A program made the translations under genes and the position numbers. A DNA stretch of 59,061 nucleotides from Alphaproteobacteria bacterium (lineage in GTDB: Bacteria > Pseudomonadota > Alphaproteobacteria > Sphingomonadales > Sphingomonadaceae): positions 1 through 59,061 of the forward strand of contig JAFAZW010000064.1 of NCBI GenBank assembly GCA_019239415.1, written 5' to 3'. This document shows positions 55,089-59,061 of this stretch, one piece after another. The notes beneath the pieces were generated by a model. It made no database searches, was not told the origin of the DNA, and was given only the letters and a program-made list of their open reading frames with translations. Positions within the stretch are counted from its first letter, which is position 1. Every line of letters starts with the position of its first letter.

Positions 55089-55808
55089 ATGTCGGCTTGG
55101 CTCAACCCGATCCAGCGCTGGGTGTGGAGCGATCCCGTCCGCAGGGGGTATCGGCTGCTGCGCTTCGCCGAGGTCGAGGCGGACGGCGGCCGCGATCTGG
55201 CGCGCGCGGCCGAGCTCACGCCCGACCCCAAGCTCAGGCGCCTGTATCTGCGCCACGCCGCGGATGAGCAGCGCCACTCCGACATGTTCCGCCGCCGCGG
55301 CGCCGCTTTGCTGCGCGAGAGCGCCCGCCGCGGCGCGGGCTGGCAGCCGGACTGGCTGGCGCCGGGCGAGCGCGGGCTCGACGACGTCGAGGTCGAGGAG
55401 GGACGCGACGGTCCCCTGCTCGCCTTCCTCCACCTTTCCGAGGCGGCGGCGGCGCGCAGCTTCGCCGTCTATCACCAGGCCGTGGGCGCCGATGCGGAGA
55501 CGCGGGAGGTCTTCGCGCGCATCTTGAAGGACGAGAATTTCCACATGAGCTACACCCGCCACGAACTCGGCCGCGTCGCGCCGCAAAAGCAGGGCTGGCT
55601 GCTCTGGAAGGCGCGGCTCGGGCGGCTGTGGAAAGGCTATCTGCGCTTCGCCGTCGCGCTCGCGGGGGTGATGGGCGCAATCCTCCTCACCCTTCAATAT
55701 TTCATCCTGCTGCCGGTCTTCGCTCTGGGCGCGAAGCGGGCGGCGAAGCGCGAGCCGGAGGGCTGGGCGCCCGCGCGCGACAAGCGCGACCTCAAGGGGC
55801 AATATTAG
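55089..55808 (+). CDS. Ferritin-like membrane protein
   Basis: 239 residues from ATG 55089 (the GGGG-ATCG-type upstream is weak; the open frame extends 18 codons). The first 170 residues are a four-helix ferritin-like bundle with E-x-x-H pairs: AADEQRHSDMFRR and LKDENFHMSYTRHEL, plus LRFAEVEADGGRDLARAAEL. A C-terminal membrane hairpin follows (LRFAVALAGVMGAILLTLQY, FILLPVFALGAK). A di-iron centre is likely; an oxygenase or desaturase-like role is possible. It is followed without a gap by the carbamoyltransferase. Confidence 0.75.
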   Translation: MSAWLNPIQRWVWSDPVRRGYRLLRFAEVEADGGRDLARAAELTPDPKLRRLYLRHAADEQRHSDMFRRRGAALLRESARRGAGWQPDWLAPGERGLDDVEVEEGRDGPLLAFLHLSEAAAARSFAVYHQAVGADAETREVFARILKDENFHMSYTRHELGRVAPQKQGWLLWKARLGRLWKGYLRFAVALAGVMGAILLTLQYFILLPVFALGAKRAAKREPEGWAPARDKRDLKGQY

Positions 55809-57581
55809 ATGAAGATCCTCGGGCTTTCCTGCTTCTACCACGATGCCGCCGCCGCCCTCCTGGTCGACGGCGAGCCGGTCGCGGCGGTGCAGGAGGAGCG
55901 CCTGTCGCGCCGCAAGAACGACGCCGCCTTCCCGATCGAGGCGGTCGAATATTGCCTCGACGTCGCCGGGCTGGAGCCGGAGGAACTCGACGCCGTCGTC
56001 TTCTACGAGCGGCCGATGCTGAAGTTCGAGCGGGTGCTGACGACGGCGCTGCGCGCTTTCCCGCAGAGCTGGCGGTCGTTCCCGCACGCGATGAAGAACA
56101 TGCTCGGCGAGAAGGCGTGGGTGCGCGGCATCATCACCTCGCGGCTCGGGGTGCCGGGGAACAAGATCCTGTTCACCGAGCACCACCAGAGCCATGCCGC
56201 CGCGGCCTTCCTCACCGCGCCGACCGAGCGCGCCGCGATCCTCACCGCCGACGGGGTCGGCGAATGGGCGACGCTGACGGTGGGGACGGGGACGCGGGGC
56301 GCGTCCGGCACCTCGATCCAGATCGACCGCGAGATCCGCTTCCCGCACTCGCTCGGCATGCTCTACTCGACCTTCACCGCCTATCTGGGCTTCGCGGTCA
56401 ACGAGGGCGAGTACAAGGTCATGGGCCTCGCCTCCTACGGCGAGCCGACCATGGCCGACGCGGTGAGGAAGCTCATCCCCCGCACCGCCGACGGCGCCTT
56501 CCGCCTCGACCTCGATTATTTCGACTTCCACACGACGGCGAAGCGCAGCTTCTCCGAGAAGTTCATCCGGCTGTTCGGACCGCCGCGCAGCCGCTACGAG
56601 CCGATCAACCTCGCGACCGACGAGGGCCGCCGCTTCGCGAACTGCGCCGCCAGCGTCCAGCGCGTGCTCGAAGACATCCTCGTCGACCTCACCCGCGACC
56701 TCCACGACCGCACCGGGCTGCCCGACCTCTGCCTCGGCGGCGGCGTCGCGCTGAACGGCGTCGCCAACGCGCGCATCCTTAAGGAATCGGGCTTCGAGCG
56801 GCTGTTCGTCCCGCCGGCGCCCGGCGATGCCGGCTGCGCCCTCGGCGCCGCCCTCTATGCCGACCGCATCCATTTCGGCAATCCGGACCGCCACTTCCCG
56901 GACCATCCCTTCTGGGGCCCCGACCCGGACTATGACGCGCTGCCCCGCATCGCGGCGGAGGACAAATTTCCCCATGAGGACCTCACCGAGGAGGCGCTGA
57001 TCGAGGAGACCGCCGGCGACCTCCAGGCGGGGCGGATCGTCGGCTGGATCCAGGGCCGTACCGAATTCGGGCCGCGCGCGCTGGGCAACCGCAGCCTCCT
57101 CGCCGCGCCGCACGCCGCGGCGATGCGCGACCGCCTCAATCGCGACATCAAGTACCGGGAGGAATTCCGCCCCTTCGCGCCGGTCTGCCCGGTCGAGGAG
57201 GCGGCGCGCTTCTTCGAGCTGCCGCCCGGCGGCGCCCGGCTCGCCCGCTTCATGTCGGGCGTCTTCCCGGTGCGGCCGGAATGGCGCGGGCGGCTCGCCG
57301 CCATCACCCATGTCGACGGCACCGCGCGCCTGCAGACGCTGGAGCGCAGCTTCGCGCCCCGCCTCTACGACCTCATCCAGGCCTACGGCCGCCGCACCGG
57401 CGTGCCGGTGCTGCTCAACACCTCGTTCAACCTCGCCGGCGAGCCGATCGTCTGCACTGCGCAGGAAGGCTATTCGACCTTCCGCAGGAGCGGCGTCGAT
57501 CTGCTCATCGTCGGCAACACGCGGGTCAGGAAACGGAGCCGGGCCGCCGCCGCGGCGGCGCAGGAAGAGGAGCTGGTATGA
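55809..57581 (+). CDS. Carbamoyltransferase, NodU/CmcH family
   Basis: 590 residues, complete. Transfers a carbamoyl group from carbamoyl phosphate through an adenylated intermediate. The N-terminal domain carries ILGLSCFYHDAAAALLVDGE and the metal-binding FTEHHQSHAAAAFLTAP. The C-terminal YrdC-like part carries GWIQGRTEFGPRALGNRSLL and FRPFAPVCPVEEAARFF. The ATG starts immediately after the ferritin-like stop. Its stop overlaps the next small gene (ATGA), so the three are translated together. The acceptor is unknown; sugars or polyketide-type hydroxyls are typical. Confidence 0.95.
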   Translation: MKILGLSCFYHDAAAALLVDGEPVAAVQEERLSRRKNDAAFPIEAVEYCLDVAGLEPEELDAVVFYERPMLKFERVLTTALRAFPQSWRSFPHAMKNMLGEKAWVRGIITSRLGVPGNKILFTEHHQSHAAAAFLTAPTERAAILTADGVGEWATLTVGTGTRGASGTSIQIDREIRFPHSLGMLYSTFTAYLGFAVNEGEYKVMGLASYGEPTMADAVRKLIPRTADGAFRLDLDYFDFHTTAKRSFSEKFIRLFGPPRSRYEPINLATDEGRRFANCAASVQRVLEDILVDLTRDLHDRTGLPDLCLGGGVALNGVANARILKESGFERLFVPPAPGDAGCALGAALYADRIHFGNPDRHFPDHPFWGPDPDYDALPRIAAEDKFPHEDLTEEALIEETAGDLQAGRIVGWIQGRTEFGPRALGNRSLLAAPHAAAMRDRLNRDIKYREEFRPFAPVCPVEEAARFFELPPGGARLARFMSGVFPVRPEWRGRLAAITHVDGTARLQTLERSFAPRLYDLIQAYGRRTGVPVLLNTSFNLAGEPIVCTAQEGYSTFRRSGVDLLIVGNTRVRKRSRAAAAAAQEEELV

Positions 57582-57790
57582 TCAAGAAGAAGGGCCGGCT
57601 GCGGCGTCAGCTGGTGGTGATGGGGAGCGCCTTCGGCTCGACCGGCGACCTCGCGCGCGGCCTGTGGAAGGGTGGCTCCGACCGCAAGCTGATGGTGCCG
57701 CTCGCCATCTTCCTGTGCGCGACGGGCCTGCTCCTCGTCCTCGCCGCCGGCGTCGAGGCGCTCGCCCCCTTCATCTACTCGATCTTCTAG
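57578..57790 (+). CDS. Small membrane protein, DUF5989-type
   Basis: 70 residues overlapping the carbamoyltransferase stop (ATGA). A basic N terminus (MIKKKGRLRRQLVVMG) and one strong membrane helix (KLMVPLAIFLCATGLLLVLA). The type of protein called DUF5989 commonly follows NodU/CmcH carbamoyltransferases, often beside a SxtJ-like membrane protein that is absent here. Function unknown; probably anchors or assists the enzyme. Confidence 0.75.
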   Translation: MIKKKGRLRRQLVVMGSAFGSTGDLARGLWKGGSDRKLMVPLAIFLCATGLLLVLAAGVEALAPFIYSIF

Positions 57791-57813
57791 CGGCGTGATC
57801 AGCAATCACTCCT

Positions 57814-57900
57814 GCCGTCATGCTGAACTTGGTTCAGCATCCAGGGTGGAGGCGGCAAAGCGGGTGGAGGCCTGGACCCTGAACCAAGTTCAGGGTGACG
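57814..57900. repeat. Inverted repeat after the carbamoyltransferase operon
   Basis: CGTCATGCTGAACTTGGTTC and CTGAACCAAGTTCAGGGTGA arms with inner CATCCAGGGT and GCCTGGACCC. The kind of dispersed repeat common in sphingomonads; may also stop transcription. Confidence 0.8.
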
Positions 57901-57960
57901 CCAGTGGCGCGATCCGGCCGGCGCTCCATCCTCGGGCGGTCGCGGCCTAGGCGCCTTACG

Positions 57961-58929
57961 GTGGAAGACCCGCGCGCCCTCCTCGCCTGCCCGGCCTGCG
58001 CGGGCGATCTCGCCGCCGACTGGTCGTGCACCGGCTGCGGCCGCGCCTGGCCGGCGGCGGACGGCATCCCGCGGCTGCGCCTGGATGTGGAAGGGCAGAC
58101 CGAGGTCGTCCGGCAATTCTACAATGCCGCGCCCTTCCCCGGTTACCCCCCCAACGACAGCCTCACCTGGCTCCGCACCCGCGCCGAGCGCAGCCAGTTC
58201 GCCCGCATCCTCGATCAGGCCATCCCGGGCGACGCGAAGATCGTCGAGATCGGCTGCGGCACCGGGCAGATGAGCCTCTATCTCGCCCGCGCCGACCGCA
58301 CGGTCGTCGGCTGCGACCTCGCCCGCGGCTCGCTGGAGCTCGGCGCCTCCGCCGCGCGCCGCTACGGCCTCCCCGCGGTGCAGTTCGTCGAATGCGACCT
58401 CACCCGCCTGCCGCTGAAAGAGGGCGCCTTCGACGTCGTCTATTGCTCGGGCGTCCTCCATCACACGCCCGACCCCGCCGCCTCCTTCGCGAGCATCGTC
58501 CGCGCGGCGCGGCCGGGCGGGGTCATCGTCCTGGGGCTCTACAACCTCTACGCGCGCGTGCCGCTGCGCCTCAGGCGCGCGGTGGCCAGGATGACGCGCT
58601 ATCGCTGGATCCCGTTCGACCCCGTGCTGCGCGACCGCAAGGCCGAGCCGGCGCGCCGCGAGGCGTGGCTGAGGGATCAGTACCAGCACCCCGAAGAGCA
58701 CAGCCACAGCCTTGCCGAGGTGCGGCGCTGGTTCGCCGACAACGGTATCGACTATGTCTCGACCTACCCCTCGACCCTGATCGGCGACGAACCCGAAGAC
58801 CTCTTCGCCCCGGCCGAGGACGAATGGCCCCTGGAAAGCGTCCTGGCGCAGATCGGCTGGATGAAGAGCCTCGGCGGGGAGGGCGGGCTGTTCGTCACGG
58901 TGGGGCGAAGGCTACCTAGAGCACGCTGA
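57961..58929 (+). CDS. SAM-dependent methyltransferase with N-terminal zinc-ribbon, 3' end formed by an IS
   Basis: 322 residues, start GTG at 57961 (upstream alternatives exist; no good ribosome site). The N terminus has a Trm112-like zinc ribbon, CPACAGDLAADWSCTGCGR. The class I methyltransferase core follows: IVEIGCGTGQMSLYLARA (motif I), GCDLARGSLELG, FVECDLTRLPLKEGAFDVVY, then VLHHTPDPAASF. Substrate unknown, perhaps a quinone, lipid or small molecule. The last three codons and the stop seem to belong to the adjacent IS630-type element, so the original C terminus is probably lost. Confidence 0.75.
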   Translation: MEDPRALLACPACAGDLAADWSCTGCGRAWPAADGIPRLRLDVEGQTEVVRQFYNAAPFPGYPPNDSLTWLRTRAERSQFARILDQAIPGDAKIVEIGCGTGQMSLYLARADRTVVGCDLARGSLELGASAARRYGLPAVQFVECDLTRLPLKEGAFDVVYCSGVLHHTPDPAASFASIVRAARPGGVIVLGLYNLYARVPLRLRRAVARMTRYRWIPFDPVLRDRKAEPARREAWLRDQYQHPEEHSHSLAEVRRWFADNGIDYVSTYPSTLIGDEPEDLFAPAEDEWPLESVLAQIGWMKSLGGEGGLFVTVGRRLPRAR

Positions 58930-59061
58930 GCTTAGATTGAATCGATTGGGGATTCCCAACGCGGCTGTGTTGTGATTCAAGCTGAGGGCTGGTGTGAGGA
59001 GGCCAGCCCTTATGCCTCGAGCTTATTCCCAGGATCTTCGCGAGCGTGTGATCGACGCGGT
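58919..59061 (+). mobile_element. IS630-family insertion sequence, left end (runs off the window)
   Basis: The terminal region (GAGCACGCTGAGCTTAGATT and on to TCGATTGGGGATTCCC) and the transposase start are typical of IS630-type elements, which insert at TA. A TA is present at 58917-58918. The right end and the target duplication lie outside the window. Confidence 0.65.
59012..59061 (+). CDS. IS630-family transposase (first 16 codons)
   Basis: MPRAYSQDLRERVIDAV, the characteristic N-terminal helix-turn-helix beginning of IS630/Tc1-mariner-type transposases. GAGGAGG lies about 15 bases upstream. The rest of the gene is beyond the window end, so completeness cannot be judged. Confidence 0.8.
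   Translation, partial: MPRAYSQDLRERVIDA

Overview
The window is high-GC DNA from an alphaproteobacterium, most probably a sphingomonad (Sphingomonadales). The evidence is the style of RpoB and RpoC, the frequent GTG starts, the TonB-receptor-centred sugar locus, a class I PHA synthase, and several families of intergenic inverted repeats. The species cannot be named from sequence alone.

Layout. (1) 1-5000: the 5' end of rpoC and all of rpoB on the minus strand. rpoB has its own sigma70-type promoter and a terminator-like hairpin in its leader; no rplJ or rplL lies upstream. (2) 5000-23660: mostly housekeeping and accessory genes. These are a sorbosone-dehydrogenase-like lipoprotein, a DEAD-box helicase, a candidate small RNA, yaiI-prmA-SDR, a globin-type chemotaxis transducer, phaC, small exported proteins, glpX, an EamA transporter, recJ, an M64 peptidase, tRNA-Glu, a class A beta-lactamase-fold protein lacking the usual catalytic glutamate, and a TauE/SafE transporter. 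(3) 23800-43530: a uronate (pectin-type) utilization locus. It holds an ExuT-like transporter, a hydratase-like protein, kdgA, uxaA, a LacI-family regulator, kduI-kduD-kdgK-esterase, a TonB-dependent receptor, an alpha/beta hydrolase, a DUF885 metallopeptidase and a 1281-residue exported LamG/alpha-toroid/CARDB protein. Six near-palindromic 14-bp sites (consensus TGACACCGGTGTCA) lie at the promoters here and nowhere else that I saw, so the locus reads as one LacI-type regulon. (4) 43547-45496: a TIR-like membrane protein and a divergent exported hydrolase. (5) 45560-48650: URC1-URC4-upp, the core of the URC uracil catabolic pathway, followed by four small exported or unknown proteins. (6) 50675-53887: a cupredoxin, a TPR protein, a cytochrome c and an unknown exported protein. 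(7) 53884-58929: an SGNH membrane protein, a ferritin-like membrane protein, a NodU/CmcH carbamoyltransferase, a DUF5989-type small membrane protein and a methyltransferase. An IS630-type element enters the right edge and appears to supply the end of the methyltransferase gene.

How the uronate genes fit together. The receptor and the ExuT-like carrier would bring in oligo- and monouronates. KduI and KduD convert the unsaturated-uronate product (5-keto-4-deoxyuronate) to 2-keto-3-deoxygluconate (KDG), and UxaA makes KDG from altronate. KdgK phosphorylates KDG and KdgA splits KDPG to pyruvate and glyceraldehyde 3-phosphate. No canonical polysaccharide lyase is in the window. The large LamG protein, the two exported esterase-like hydrolases and the DUF885 protein are the candidates for acting on the polymer. 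The large protein, its shared operator with the DUF885 gene, the rpoB leader hairpin and the candidate small RNA at 9.6 kb are the points most worth following up.
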